The translations under genes were made by a program, and so were the position numbers. Under the pieces are notes generated by a model. The model did not search any database. It was not told the origin of the DNA and saw only the letters and a program-made list of their open reading frames with translations. A stretch of 64,000 nt of DNA from Fistularia commersonii (taxonomy: Eukaryota; Chordata; Actinopteri; Syngnathiformes; Fistulariidae), in NCBI GenBank assembly GCA_037954325.1, contig JBBMNZ010000027.1:3141501-3205500 (forward strand), given 5' to 3'. Shown piece by piece: positions 12,525 to 26,490 of the stretch (position 1 is its first letter; the number at the start of each line of letters is the position of its first letter).

Positions 12525-13699
12525 GTTATTGTCGATGGCAGATAGCTGGCTAGGCACCACCAACTCACTTTCACTCACACGGTTGGCAAATGAACAAATC
12601 AATTCCCAATCACAGGCCTGTTGTTTAACACCCAGACCTCTTCCACTTCAGGACAACTGTTTGGACTGCGCACTTTGTCTGCATGAGTGTCTGTATCAGT
12701 AGGTTAACAGGACAGGAGAGACCTGAGAGGCACACAAATCTCACAAGTCCAAGGGTGGGCAGAAATCACATCAGCCACCCTTCAGCGCTGCGGATCTGCG
12801 GCCGCGCGGACGGAAGGGAGCATTGATTCCTTTCACTCACCAGAAGCCGCCCGTCTCTGAAAAGGAAACTCCAAACATCTGCCTGTTTCACGCATGGGAT
12901 ACTAAATATTGATCACGGCGAGTTAAATCCTCGCTTTATCGTAGAGAGGGGCGCGACGCTGTAAGAGGCTGGGGGTCGGAAGGGGGGAGCATTCTGAGAG
13001 AACCTGGAACATTCCACAACAGGAGGACAACCTTCTGAGGACCGTAAATCAGCGGCCGTATTAACCTGTCAGCCCCGGCGCTCCTTCCCAGACGGAGTCC
13101 GGCCTTTGGGCCCGACCCCTCGACCGCAAACACCTCGGAGTGACATCACACCGCCGCAAACTCTTGTCACACCACAGAGCGCCAGTGTAATTACCTCCAG
13201 CACGGCTCAATCAATGATGCAAGGCCCGACTCGGTGTGAGCAACGCGGTTATTGACCATTATCCTAAATTATCACACTGATTGTTTCTCCATGTGTGCAG
13301 TGAAAGCCCGGGACTCGCCGCGGCCACTTGTGTCCCGCCTGTCAGGTGTCAGACCCTCCATGGATTTCTGTGGCTGCGATCAATCACCATCATTCACCCA
13401 AAGTTTACCCCTCTCCTCCCCAGTCCTTTTTGCCATCAAAGAGGCAAACATCCCTCACCGGTATAGACATAATAACAACTTACAGCGTAACGTGATACAT
13501 AGTTATCACTTGTTACGATAATGTCATAGTAACATGTAATACGGAGTGATGCATCTGTAACGTGATGATGTTTAAAGCACAAATACACATTGATGCTCAT
13601 CGGCTAAGCTTATGACGTAATGTAATTTGGCGCATCCGCTGCGGAGTTACGGGCGGGCTTCATTGACATTTCCGATTTCTGCGGCGTGTTAAACTCACA

Positions 13700-13945
13700 C
13701 TGGGGTTTGACAACGTTCGCCAGCCAATCACAGGGCCACATATAGTGACATACGCCCTCTCAGTCGTACGTCATATGGAGACATAAAACCACTCAGCCCG
13801 TTATTCGTACATCTGGGCAATCCAAACAAGCGTCTGCATGTTTTTGGAAAAACTCGTAAAAAGCCCACGCAGACACAGAGGCCCCCGTCGGAATCGAACC
13901 GTGGACCCTCTTGCTGCAAAGGAAAAGCGCTAACCGCTAACATTC
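13700..13945 (-). repeat. Degenerate SINE-like element, same family
   Basis: It contains CGCCAGCCAATCACAGGG, CATCTGGGCAATCC, TGCATGTTTTTGGA and GGAATCGAACCGTGGACC followed by CTCTTGCTGCAAAG and GCTAACCGC, in the same order as the other copies. The head is at the right, so it lies in minus orientation, the same sense as zfhx3. Confidence 0.7.
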
Positions 13946-14467
13946 GACTGGGTTACAATCACATTAGCCGTGGAAAGGCAGGTAAAACACCGCGACAATA
14001 TCCGACCTCCCTAAAAACGTTCATGTTCCCATATCCTATTGTTTAATTTTCTGGCGATATTGTAATATTGCTATGGGGTTTCCAGAGCTATTGTATTTCA
14101 TTTTCTTTGGTTTCATATTTCTCACTTTAACACCTAAAATGTGTATTAAGACACCGCTTCCAGGAAAAGGAATGAGCCGCCCCTCCCCTCCTTTTTTTGT
14201 GAGCCCTACAGCTCAGTGTAATAGAGTTATTAGGTGATTATAAAAGGTTGTGTGTCTGTCTGTGCCCTCCTTTCCCTCCTTATATTAGACTATCCATGAT
14301 GTCATGCATAGGTGTTGCTGGATATTGTGGGAAACCCTCTTCCATTTCCCCTGAGCGCAAATATTGCATCAGGAGCCGGGCAGAGAAACCTGAGAGACAG
14401 ATTCAGTTATAGATAACACAAAATCCATCATGCAAACTGCTTTTAGTCATAGCAGATGTCTTGAATT

Positions 14468-14498
<31 letters not shown>

Positions 14499-14564
14499 TG
14501 CAAATGATTCAAGGCTCCAAAAATCTACCAGAAGGCAAGGTAAAAAAAAAAAAAAAAAAAAAAA
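14468..14564. repeat. Two long poly-A runs (25 and 23 bases)
   Basis: Pure A at 14468-14492 and 14542-14564, separated by 49 bases of unique sequence. A shorter A run follows at about 14613. Confidence 0.9.
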
Positions 14565-17500
14565 TGACAGCACCTGACCAAAAACTTCAAAGCTAGGCTC
14601 AGGAGGTAGGGAGAAAAAAAAAAGAGCCTGGGAGTTTTATAGTTTCCCATAAAAAAAGTCCGGGGTTTATATAGGAGTAAACCTGAGACTGCCTTCCCCA
14701 GAATCAGCCGTAATTCACCGTAAGCCGGACGAGTCAGGGAGATGGGCAAAGCCGGCTTGTCGCTATGATTGTAGCTCTTTCTACAATGTCAGGCGGTTAT
14801 ACCTTTAAACCGCCGCTCTGGCTGTGCCGGTGCTAGCCCGCGACCTGCCGCTTTTACAGGCGTTTCAGACTCCTTGATCACGGAGATCAACCCGCTGATC
14901 GGTAAGGTGGCCCTTTCTAACACCATCCTCCACGGGGAGCTGAGCGAGTTTATGCTGCGGTATTAATTGAGCGTACAGGAGCGGCTCGCCGATCGGGACG
15001 TAAACAAAACTTCTAGAACGTGGATTTTGCTTCGGTCCGCGGGGTGGCGAGTCTCGGAACGGACTTATCATACACACAGTAAACTCCCAGCCTTGTCCCC
15101 CTCTGGTTTTTAACGCACACACACATGCGCGCATGTGTAAACGCTTTAAATGGGAAACATAATAATGCATGAGGCAGGGCCCGTGTCTGTTTCCTATGAA
15201 TCTGCAATGAAGCCCCTTGTTGATAAATCACCTCCAACTGGAGCGGAGGAATTTGGCTGGGCTTAATGAAAAAGTCATGTCGGGCTGGAGGGAGAGGGTC
15301 TGCCCGGCCCCGCGCTTTCCGAGGACCCCGACGGAGGGGGAGCTGTGGAGCTCGCCGGGGCTGGGGGTGGGGTGGGGGGCTTGAAAGGTCAGCGGCGTGG
15401 ATTGGATAACACTGACGGGCAATTTACGGCAGGCGAAGATGGGATTTAGCGGAGCACGTGTGTACAGTAACCGTGCGTGTGAGGCGTGCTCGTGAATAGC
15501 TGCGTTCAGACAGAAAAGTTCCAAGAACTCAGCTGTGAGGGCTGTCAGCTCGAATTCGGATCGAGGAACTCCCCTGCTCCGGGGGAGCTTTTTACGACGT
15601 GCACCTTAAGCGGAAGAGAGGGACGACACAGACAGCACGGGGGGGAAAGGTGCCGTAAACACGGACCACGGACCGTCAGACGGCTTGAAGTGTTTTTATT
15701 TCTCCCTGCGCTAACTCCGTGCTTATTTTGGCCAGAATGTTCATGTTCCGCTGGAAACCCTGGAAACCCCTTCTGTGGCGTAGAAGAGCTCAGACCTCTT
15801 CGTGGGTCCATTTCCTGCTGGCTCAGTCCATTCTGTCCCAGGAAAACAGCTGAACGATAGTTTTTAAAAAGGTCTGCAAGAAGTATCAAGTAATGCGTGT
15901 AACTTATGAGTTCCACCAATCAACAAGCACTAATGTCACGAGTCCCTACGGAACCCTAAACAGGACTATACCGCGGAGTGTGAGCTAAAATGGTTTTAGG
16001 AACCGAGGTCCTCTGCGGTCCCAACGCACAAGGAAACGGCCCGGTTCCCGGAAAGGTCTAGGTCTCGCAAAAAGTTCCTACGGACCGAAAGGGGGCTGCT
16101 GCGACCCGCGTGTGGTTGAAGCTTTCCCGCACGGACGATTCCCTGCAGGTTTTTTATTTTGTTTTATCAAAAGTCAATTCGGCGCGCGTGGTCTTTGGTC
16201 AGTGCCAAAGAAACCGCTTACTCTCCACATAAGAGGAGGGTTTGACGACCTCAGATTGCATTTCACCCGTGTTGTGTTGCAGATCCGTTCAATAGTCACG
16301 CTCTCCAGGTCCTTCTCTCGGCTCCCGTTTATACCCTTGTCATTTTAAAAGTTTTTTTTGAAAAATTGCTGCCGCGGCTTGTCGAGCCTCTCCTCTCCTC
16401 CAGCGGAGCACCTTGTCTGTTTCTGTGGAGGCTGAAGCGCAGCTTTGTGCTTTTCAAGGTAAAGAGGGACAGGAGCCGTGTGGGCACCACCCCATCCTCT
16501 CTCGCACAACTCTACGCTGGCCCTTGCCCTTTGAGTGGGCACGTACGCCTGTATCAGTTTCACCACCCACCTAGAGTGCCGCATACATCTGCATTTCCAT
16601 CCACTTAAATGCACAAGTAAAAGTGCACCTTTAACACAAAACAGTGTGGTTTCTGAGAGAGTCCAGTGAACACAAGATGGAGGTGGGTATTACTGGAAGG
16701 TAGAAGGAGAGACGGAGAGACGGTAAATCCAAAGAATGGCTCCCAATGGAGCCATATAATGCAGCATGCGTGCACAACAACCACATATAAAAGTATAGAC
16801 AAAAAGAACATGAGAGACGAGCGCACACACGAAGGCCGACGCGCAGGCTCGCAAACACACGCTCGCGCCATAATGGCGTAATTTCAGCCATCACATTTGC
16901 TCGTGCTGTTAATACAAAATTAATGCATTATATCCGAAAGCTATCTGTGCGCTAAATAGCTATCATTTCCTCAGACGCCGCCGAATTCCCTCGGCGCGCG
17001 GGCCGGCGACAATCTGCTCGCTTTGTGATCCCGTGCCACCGATCGCGCTAATTTCTTGCTAGCGCCGTGCGTGGGGCGTGTGTGACGTAACCACTGACGA
17101 CACCTCTTCTCAACAAATCAGCTCCAGCCTCGGCATCCCTCCAGCGCTTCCCTATCTCTCCTCTGGACATGTACGAAACATCTCAGTCTGACTTTATCTC
17201 CAGAACATCTAACATGTGCAAACTATTTCTATGTTGTAATAATTCAAGGGGCGCCATGTTCTTCCAAATAAGATTATCACTGCAGTCGTTTCAGCCGAAC
17301 AAAAAGCATACACAAAATAACGTGTCTGAAGTTTCACTGGGGGGACAAATATGTCTGTGGTATGTGAGTTTATGATATTTGTTACTATCGTCTTGCAACC
17401 AAATTATAACGTCTGAGAGGTAGTCGCCCAACAGCTATTAAACGTAGGTTCTGAGTCATAATTATATCGGCATTTGTTTTAATGACTGGTACTGCGATGC

Positions 17501-19351
17501 TGTCTGCAACCGCTCCGTTCTTCCCGGACACGCTGTATTTTTACACGTGCGGCGGTTTGTTTGGAGCCCGATTCCAGTCCGTCCGCACTCCGGGATTCCC
17601 CTGGAAAGAAACCGGGTTGTTTAGCTGAGTAACCGGAGTCGGAGGAGCGCTCGCAATTTGGCCCGCTGTACCGGGTCTACGAGTCACATTCCAAACAACG
17701 GTCCCGACCACAGCGGCCCCACCAGGTGCCAAGCGCGACGGTGGCTGCTCTGAATTAGCCGCCGCGAGCTGCAGCATGCCTGGGAGACGCCGCGGCGGAA
17801 GGGGAGCCGTGCACTCTCGGCCCAGAACCCACCGCCGACCGCACCTCTTCCCGATACTTTTCCTTTCCTCTCCTTTGCTCTTTCCAACCCCCCGCCTCCT
17901 CGGGTCCGCTATGTCGTTTCCTCTGCCGCCTAACTATAGAAATGATCCATCACTACCAGGGAATTACAAGTTTAAAAAAAGGGCTGCATATTTATCTTTG
18001 GGAGGGAAGAGGGGCTCCAAAGTGGACCTCGGTCTTGCGAGAGAGGCCCGGGAGGTGAAGATGGATCGTCGGAGGTGTCCTTGGAGAGGATGACTAAACG
18101 TCGGACTGCGAAACAAAGTGGTCTGGGAGGGGGTCACGGAGACGCCCGGAGACAATGCTGCCGCCGGCGCTCGGCATCCACCGCTCTTACTCACTTTAAC
18201 ATTAAATAATGCAATAATTATTGAATTCAGTTTAAATGGGTACGATGCTAGAAAGTAAACAATGGCGACATAATTGCAGAGGGAAGGCAATCAATGCGGG
18301 TGGTCATTTTGGCCGCGTTGATTGTTCTGATGTGTGCCGCGCGTACGTTGTGTTTAAGCGCGCGTGCGTTTGCTACGTATGTGTCACGAGCGCGAATCTC
18401 AGGTCAACTGAGGGGAGCGTGCGTTTTTTTTTTTTGACGTGGAGCTAAGTAATACATTCTCAGTACGCGTGCACATAACAAGGGGACGGGTAATCCCTCC
18501 TTCAATAACGACCGGCGGCTCGAAACAATAGCTCTCAATCAGCTGATCAATGTGTCCACATAATTCATGTGTGAGTCACAGTGTTTGAAAGGGTAGGAGG
18601 AGGAGAAGCATGCAGGCTGCACCGGGATCGATGCGGTGCGAGGTGATAACGAGCCTGGGCCGATGCCCACAGGAGCCCCGTGCCGGGGTCCGGGGTCCCG
18701 CTCATTAAGAACATTTGGATAAGCATGGTTATACATACATAATGTCCACTTGTAATCATTTCCAGATAAACAGCCCCGCCCCGACAACCGTCCGCATGAG
18801 CTAAACTCTACTTTTGACGCACACACATTTGACGCCAAAGCGGTGAGGAAATGATGTCAATCCCCAAACAAGGAATACAAAAAAAAAACAAAAAAGGGGA
18901 AGAAAATTAACAGCAAGCTGTTGCCCTCCACTGTCAGTAGCTAATTAACAGCTTAACCTCCTGGTGCTTTTATGAAAGCCATGCTGGGCGGAGCCGGCCA
19001 AAGCTGCAGTACAATGAGTCCGCCTGCAGGAGGCTAGAGGTGGGGTGACGGCACGGGGAGGGGGGCAGCCGGTTACCGGGGGGACGTGCGTTCACGAGAG
19101 GTACCATCTGGTCGGACCGATCCGAACCGCCGGGCCCGGACCCGCGGTTTCGGACATTGACGACAATAAACAGGAGGGGAGCCGTGCTTTCCCGTTGTTT
19201 TCATTTAACGGCCGGGGGGAGAGGTTCAGATTTACAACGCTGTTTTACTGCATCGACATTTTACTAACATTGTTACCATAAACATCACTGCGGAGAGAGC
19301 TTGTCATGTTGGGCCAAGAAAAGGTCTCCGGCTACAGGTAGATGGAAGCTA

Positions 19352-19605
19352 TCGATGCATTCATTTGTTCATTATCCATGACGCTTATCCTGCACTCGGG
19401 GATTTGGGTTGATTTGGGGAGAGGGTTGATTCTGGACAGGTCGCCAGTCGAGCACAGGGTCGCATGTGGAGACTAAAAATGTTCACTCTCTCAACCACAG
19501 TTCACCTAGAGATGTGAACATTCACTCTCTCACTCACAGATTTGGGCAATTTAGGGTCGCCAGTGAGCCTCCTGCATGTTTTGGTGAGGCAGGAGAAAAA
19601 GCCAC
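19352..19605 (-). repeat. Degenerate SINE-like element lacking the head
   Basis: ATTCATTTGTTCATTATCC then GCTTATCCTGCACTCGGGG, GGACAGGTCGCCAGTCGAG, CACAGGGTCGCAT and GGGCAATTTAGGGTCGCC mark the tail and body. The tRNA-like head is missing or unrecognisable. Confidence 0.65.
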
Positions 19606-22219
19606 TCCACCGCCCAATGCAGAAATTCTCGTTTTACACGAATTCCTGCCTTCCGGTAAAAGACGCAGGTCAGACAGGTGACCTTTAAAACTCAGCCAAA
19701 GCTGCCGTCTTTGGAGTCTCCATTTCCCTTTTGCTCTCCGACATGGTCGGATTTGTCAAAAAGTGCAGCTACGCATGAGCGAGCGCCGTCCCGATGATTT
19801 CGGTGGGATCGAGCGGAATATTTCAGGAGTGTATCAAAGACATCTCGCTAGTCACCTGCACTGCCCCCTATGCAGTGGTTAATTGATGCATATGTTCATA
19901 ATGGCGAGGAACAAGAGGAGAGGCTATCTGCTAAACATCAGGGCTCGACTCGACTTGAGCCCGGCGATGTTTGAGCGGGATAAAGACGGCGGCGGCCCCA
20001 AACCAAGTCTCACTGCCTCTCCTCTGTCACAAGCCAATTAGACAATGGCAGCCCGGCCTTGTGGAGCTGCTCTAAACGTGGGAGAAAGGAGAAAAAAAAA
20101 AACATCTTGTTCGATGAGGATGAGCGACGGCAAATATTTTAGGAGGAGCGAAGGGGGAAGAGCACGGCGGTGAGTCGGAGGGGGCTGTTGGGGCGGGGAG
20201 GGGGTCGGGATCGCTGGATTAAGATACAAGCAAACACCACTTGTAATGATCAATCCAGTCAGTGAGAATTAGATTCAGAGCAGGAACATTATCCAAACAC
20301 AATTAGTTCTTGAGAACAAACATCGCACTCCGCCGTGAATGCAGATTCACGGTACCGTCTCGGCCAGCGGACGTCGAAAGGTCTCCGCCTGATGCGGACG
20401 CGCGACCGAGCCACATCTTCTGCTAGTACGCCGGCAGACAGGAGACGTGGAACCCGGTTGGCCCGGTGCGGCCGTTACCCGGCTTTCGGCCCCGGACTTC
20501 TCGGTTTGGTAGTGTAAATATTTCATTACCGCTTAATCGGTTGTTGCCTCGGGTTACGCAATACAGACGTAATAAGTGTAAGACCGTATGCTTCGCGTCC
20601 CGCCCCGGTCAAATTTGAAGTTAAATTTATAGATGTGCAATTGGGGGACGCGTTGTTTGACTTCCCCTGGGGAGGGGATGTGTTTAGTTCTTCTCGCGCA
20701 GCCCTCACGCAAACTTAGGAGACAAAACTCGCGATGAACATCGAGGGAAATCGCCGCTATAGTCTATATTTAACCCGGTCTTGTAAAAGCTACCTTTATT
20801 AGAAGTGTTGCGACGACAAAGGGAGCAACATGGCCTCTGAGAGGTCCTCTTCTTCAAATGAAAATTAATGAGTGGGGTTGAGTGGAGGTGAGAACATAGA
20901 GTGGGCCCATACGTGGGCTTATTTGCATGGAGCATGAAGTGCCTCGTTGGAACGAAAACCGGCGATGAGGGTTCTTCACGCAATTCACACGCCAAACACC
21001 CACCAGCTCCGCCGATCGGCTCTCCCGCATCGGGTAAAAATGGAGAGCCGCTACTTAAATGATTGCAAAAGCTCACGCTGCGCGGTCGGTGTCATCGGCC
21101 AGACTTGAGGGAAGTGGAGATAACAAGCTGGCCGTTGATCAGGTTTAAATATAGCATCGCTTTAATGAAATAAAATAATAAATAAACAAAGGGTAGGAAT
21201 CTCTCTTTTCAGCGAAATGAAAAATTGATAATTTTCCCATTTATTGAAAACATAAGATGCAAAAAAGATGCAGCTGTTAACCTCACCTCCCCAATCAGGA
21301 TGTTTCTTATATTTTTCCCTTCCCGTTCCTCATAACGCCCCCTCACAGTAGCCTTTGACCTATACCCACAGGGAGGCGGTGCACTTGTGTTGAAAAATGG
21401 TGCTTTGGGCGACCCCGCCCCCACCCACCCGGACCCCCCCTCCCCAGAGAATCACCAACTCTCTGGCCCACGGAAAGGCGGATTTCTTTTCGGGGGGTAT
21501 TCTGTTGGGTCTGCTCATTAGACATAGAAAAAAAAAAAAAGATAACTGCTTTAAATATAAAGGAAGCAAAAGTACTCATTGATCAGCTTGATCAATTTAG
21601 GATCAATAAACTAAACCCTCATCATTCCCAGAACAGCGTAATTGCCGCTGAGATATAGTTGTCATCACCAAAAATCAAAGACGGGGGAAGCCTAATTGGA
21701 AGCGGGCCGATTGCTTTCGGTCACGCGGGGCGAGAGGCTTTTTCCGCAAAGCCCACGGAAAGACTTGTGACGGCCGGCGGAGCATCCCAAAATAACCGCT
21801 CACGTCGTTAGCAAGTGCCATCATGGAGGTCATTGTGCTGGCTTTTTCCTTTTTTTTTTTTCATTTGGGGACATCTAATAGACGTCCCGGCAAACAAGAG
21901 AGCTTTGTATCTCCCACCGCCACCCTCCCCTCGTCATGTAACCCGTACACGTAAGATAAAAGATCACATTAAGGCACGATTTTATAAGACAACTTGTGAT
22001 TTCCATTTAAAGTTTGGGAGCAGTGTCCTCATTACGATCGGCCGCTGACCCCCCCGAGTGAAAGGCGCCGGCCGGAATGAAAGACGCTATTTTCCAATCC
22101 GATGACGGGGCCTTGTAAAGGAAATGGCCGGCAAAGCGTAAGGTGGCCCTGATATTACATAAATATTTTACAGGCCGGCTTCGCGGTCTGTCTCGGCTTT
22201 GCGCGTGCTCGATCTTATT

Positions 22220-22239
22220 AAAAAAAAAAAAAAAAAAAA
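22220..22239. repeat. Poly-A run, 20 bases
   Basis: Pure A following CTTATT. Confidence 0.9.
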
Positions 22240-23940
22240 CTCTCAAACTATACTTCAAAGCCTCCCACTTTTCTCCTTCCTGTTTATTGATCAGATAGAG
22301 CTCTTGTTCGGTAATTGTGCAGTAAATCAAGCATGCTGAGCACTAATCTCAACCCCGGGGAGGAAAGTGTTAAAGGTAAAAACCTGCTGAAAAGTGCATA
22401 ATTAAGGTGCGGCGTTCGAGGCGGGGGGAGGGGAGAGGGGAGGGGGGGGTTCACTCCTCCGCTCTCGCATTTCTCGCTCACCGCCCGCCCGAGCCACCAG
22501 AAGGGGAGAGAAAGGGCTCGGCAGAAGAGCGACGGGATGTGTGTACAGTTTCTCAACCGCCCCCCCCCCGACTTACTCTTCCAGTCTTCCTCGCTCTCGG
22601 TGCATTCCCGACCGGAGCGCCGGGGGCACCGCGCTTGTAAAGAAAACCGCAGTCTTTTTAAGTGCCTCTTGTATTTACAAACGGAGGCATGTCGGAATCA
22701 AAGGCGTTACCACATGACAACGCGTTAAACAGTCCGCAGATTGAGAATTTAAAGGCTGAGCGGATAACGGCGGGGCTAAACACCGAGAGCTAGGCGGCGC
22801 GATCGGCTCCGACTCAGAGAGGCGGACTCACCTATAGAGGGTGTGGGAGTCAACCGTCGTGGCGCTCGCCTTCCACGCCGTCGCTCAGGCTGGACTCCAG
22901 GTGGAGACAGCTATTGCTTCCCCATCAACTTCCTGTTTCTCTCCTCTCCCCACCCCGCTCTCCCCTCCCCCCGCCGCAAAACTTCACTTTCTGCTCCGGA
23001 GGCACGCGGAGCGTCCTGCGTCGCCCCGCGGTTCAGAGATTCCTTTTCTTTCTACATTCCCCCTCTCATCGGCCTCGTCTCACCTCAGTTTTTATTTCGC
23101 CCTCATCTGCGGGGACCTAAAAATAAGTGATGAATGGAATATGATATTTTAAAGTCTTATCTCTTATCTGTTCTTACAGGGGGGGAGGGGGGAATAATAG
23201 GGTAGTTAATCCTGCAGATCCTGCTCAAATTGATTAATCAGCACATGTGGACAATCAAATAAATGATTCATATTCCTTCGTCCTGCGGTCGGACGGTTAC
23301 CCCTGAAACCATCAGTAATAATTCAGCAACCCTTCCCAGACCACAGGCTGCAGCCGGTCATCCTCACTCCGCATCAGCCGCCTGGCGCTCGGCAACACTT
23401 TGAACTCTTTGCAAACGTCGGGGCCAAAAACCAGAAGCGTCCCGAGCGTACCCGAACCAGGCTGTTATGTAAGAGGCAGGTAAAGCGTGTTTCCCCGCGG
23501 CCCGGGAGGAGGGGGGCCGGCTGCGGACACCCCCCGAGAGAGGAGGCCGTTAAGCGGCGACTCTCCCAGGGTCTGACCGGCGGCGCCCGCTCGTGCACGC
23601 CCCGTCCTCCTGCCGCCGGCGGAGGACAAAAGGGGAAGTCATTGTTGTGAGAAGGCCCTCCTTTCTCTCCCATTACCCGGCTATTCTTCCTCCCACAGGG
23701 GTCAGAGAGAAGCCACCTTTACCGTGCACTTCTGCATCTGCCGGCTAGAACTGTTATTAATCAGGTTGAAGGCCGAGGAAGAAAGGAGAGCACCTCGAGG
23801 GGGGATATATGCATTTATATGAATATATAAATATATACATATGTATAGGTATATGTAGGTATGGGGCAGGGGCACTGGGTAAACTCCACATGTAGGTATA
23901 GAATGTCTGCTCTGCTCACAATGACCCTATAGGCTACGGA

Positions 23941-24030
23941 TGTGTGTGTGTGTGTGTGTGTGTGCCACAGACTTTTGACATATGTGCAAAGCCACAGTGC
24001 TTTTCCAACGCGCACACACACACACACATA
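23941..24030. repeat. Paired TG and AC arrays
   Basis: (TG)12 at 23941-23964 and an AC array at about 24012-24030 are in inverted arrangement about 50 bp apart, with further ACACAC downstream to 24049. They could pair as a hairpin in RNA. Confidence 0.85.
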
Positions 24031-24917
24031 CAGACACACGCACACACACTCTCTTTCTCTCCCCCTATAATCCCTCATCACTGATGTACAGGAGACACGG
24101 CCTTTGTGTTGCGTCTCACCAGCTGGTTGCCAGAATCAGCATGTGCAGCTGTCAGCTATGACAAATGCTACCTCGCCACCATCAGGACACACACGTGCCC
24201 CCTACGTGCACCGCTATGTTTTAATATGACCGCCTGCCATTACTGCAGCCATTTGAAACACATGTAAAAGAAAAAGCCGGGGGCGGGGCGGGGTTATACA
24301 ACTCTAAAATATAATGGCCGCCTTACAACTGGAAAACTGAGACCTGCAACAAACGGCCGACGGCCCGACACGCAGCTTTGTCTTCACCGGGCACGGCAAC
24401 GGTGCGCCAAAGTGGTGGTGATGCTGGTGGTAATGTTCAGTTTCATAAAAACCCCAGCGGTTCACTTTGATTTTTGTCTTTGTTCGGTTGTTTATAAATC
24501 ATCCATGCAAATATTTATGACCGGCATGAGGAAAATGGCTGGTCTGGCTTGTGTCTTTCCCCCCCCTCTCTTCCTATTGTGTCACCCCCCCCCCGCCGAC
24601 TGCTTCGTGGACGTGGCCTCCGGAGGCGCCCGGCGAGCGTTCGGGCCTGCAGCCGCATCCATCACACCGGCTATGGCTTCCGCAACAGCGTGGCCCTCCG
24701 AAGAGGAAAGACTCTCATTTAGCACAAAAGGGAAAAAAAATATTTTGAATCGCAGAGAGGGCAAGCTGCAATATCGCGTGTAACGAATACACAGTCGTAT
24801 CGGCATGTGTGTGTGTGTTTGGAGTGGCCCTTGAAAACACATGCTCCTGCCCCTGACTAATGCATCACTAGTTCATCAGTAACACAGATCAATAAATTAA
24901 TGCTCAATACATATTGC

Positions 24918-24937
24918 GCCTGCCTGCCTGCCTGCCT
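24918..24937. repeat. (TGCC)n tetranucleotide repeat
   Basis: Four to five tandem TGCC units. Confidence 0.9.
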
Positions 24938-26425
24938 TTTAGCCCGTCTATCTGTTTGGGCCTGCGCCGCCGACAACGGCGTGGGCCCGACGGGTTCCGG
25001 ATCCATACCTCCTAATTGCTCCCGCCAGCCCTGACCTCTGATCCAGATCACTTTTATACGCACGGCGTCTGCATTAAATTAGGAGGCAGGTAGATTCTCC
25101 TCCTAATGACCCGCGTTTCTTTTCCGGCTCCAGTGCAAACAGACACGGGGAGGGTGGGGTGGGGGGGGAAATCAATTAGAAAATAAATAGAGAAATAAAT
25201 AAATAAAAATCTGAGCTAATTTGAAGAGAAGGCTTATCCCTGAAATCTGAGGCTCTTGATAATTCATAAGAAGTTCAAATAAAGAGACAAATATCGGTTT
25301 GATATCCGATGCTTAAACCCATACTTTAATGCGTCCCGCTCGTGCACGTGTTTATCTCGGTTTAATGCACTGTACAGTAAGTGAAACGCACGCCTATGTA
25401 TGTGTCTGCGGGCGGACGGGGGGGGGGGCGAACATGGGGTGGTAGTGGTGAACCGGCTTGTCGATCGATGCAGTGATTGGCAGTTAATGGCTTTTCCTGT
25501 TCTGCCTTGGTAACCCCGGCCTGATGGCTGTTGCTTCTGATCAGAGATGGCAGATGGTGTTTGATTTTCGTATATAAACCTCTGACTTGCTGGAGATGGC
25601 TTCATCATGTTTAATGATTTAAAAGTTAAGTTGGACACTGGGAATACTCCGTTGCCCGGTCCCTCATTTGAAAATAAAATTGTGAGAAAAAAAACACTCT
25701 CTTAACTACACACGGCCTGGGTTAGTATTTCACAACATCTCAATCCTGGAGATCCTAAATAGAACCATTACATGAAATTGACAAAAATGTCCATTTCTTT
25801 TCCGAGCGCCCGAGACAGCGCCGGCTATATGGACTCTGGACCAGAAAAGAAGAAAGTGATATTTCAGATGATGCTCCTCATTCGTGAGCTGCAGCTTTGA
25901 AGGTAGCTTTACATCTACATCTTCTTCTCCTTTGGGCTCCTCCCCTCGGCGCTCCCCGCCGCCAATCATCTACCTCCATCCAGCCCCCTCCTCTCACACC
26001 AGTGAACTTCGTGTCCTCTTTCTCGCCATCCGCACCTCTCTAGAACACCTAACATGCGCTGTCCCTCTGATGGACTCACTCCTGATCCTATCGGTCCTCC
26101 TCATCCTCCAAAAGAGATCCTCCTCATCTCCATCTCAGCTCCGCCTCCTTTTTTCTCCTTAGTGAAACCGCCTCTAAACATCTGCACATACATCCCACAA
26201 CCGTTTTGCATCCAATCACCTCCTCAACCGGTTGAAAAACCCCGGCTGCACGAGGTAGACCGCCTCGCCTGAGAAGGCTGTTTCCAATGAATACGCCGGA
26301 GAAGACAGAGACGGAGAGATTTAGGTCACATCGAGACTCAAAATCTGCAAAATTGATAGACCTCCGCTCCAGTAACATCAACAAATAATGAAACACCTTG
26401 TGTTACAGTTCTTGTTAAGATGCCT

Positions 26426-26490
26426 CCTCTCCTCTCCTCTCCTCTCCTCTCCTCTCCTCTCCTCTCCTCTCCTCTCCTCTCCTCTCCTCT
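26426..26490. repeat. (CCTCT)13 perfect pentanucleotide array
   Basis: Thirteen identical CCTCT units (AGAGG on the zfhx3 transcript strand) without a mismatch, flanked by partial units. Confidence 0.95.

Noticed and set aside
12419..12574. Open frame upstream of exon 4 rich in Ser, Leu and Pro
   Set aside because: It is the translated CT microsatellite and polypyrimidine tract, not coding.
22400..23130. Internal promoter plus small proline-rich protein
   Set aside because: The proline/serine-rich frames come from C-rich low-complexity DNA; no exon structure or homology.
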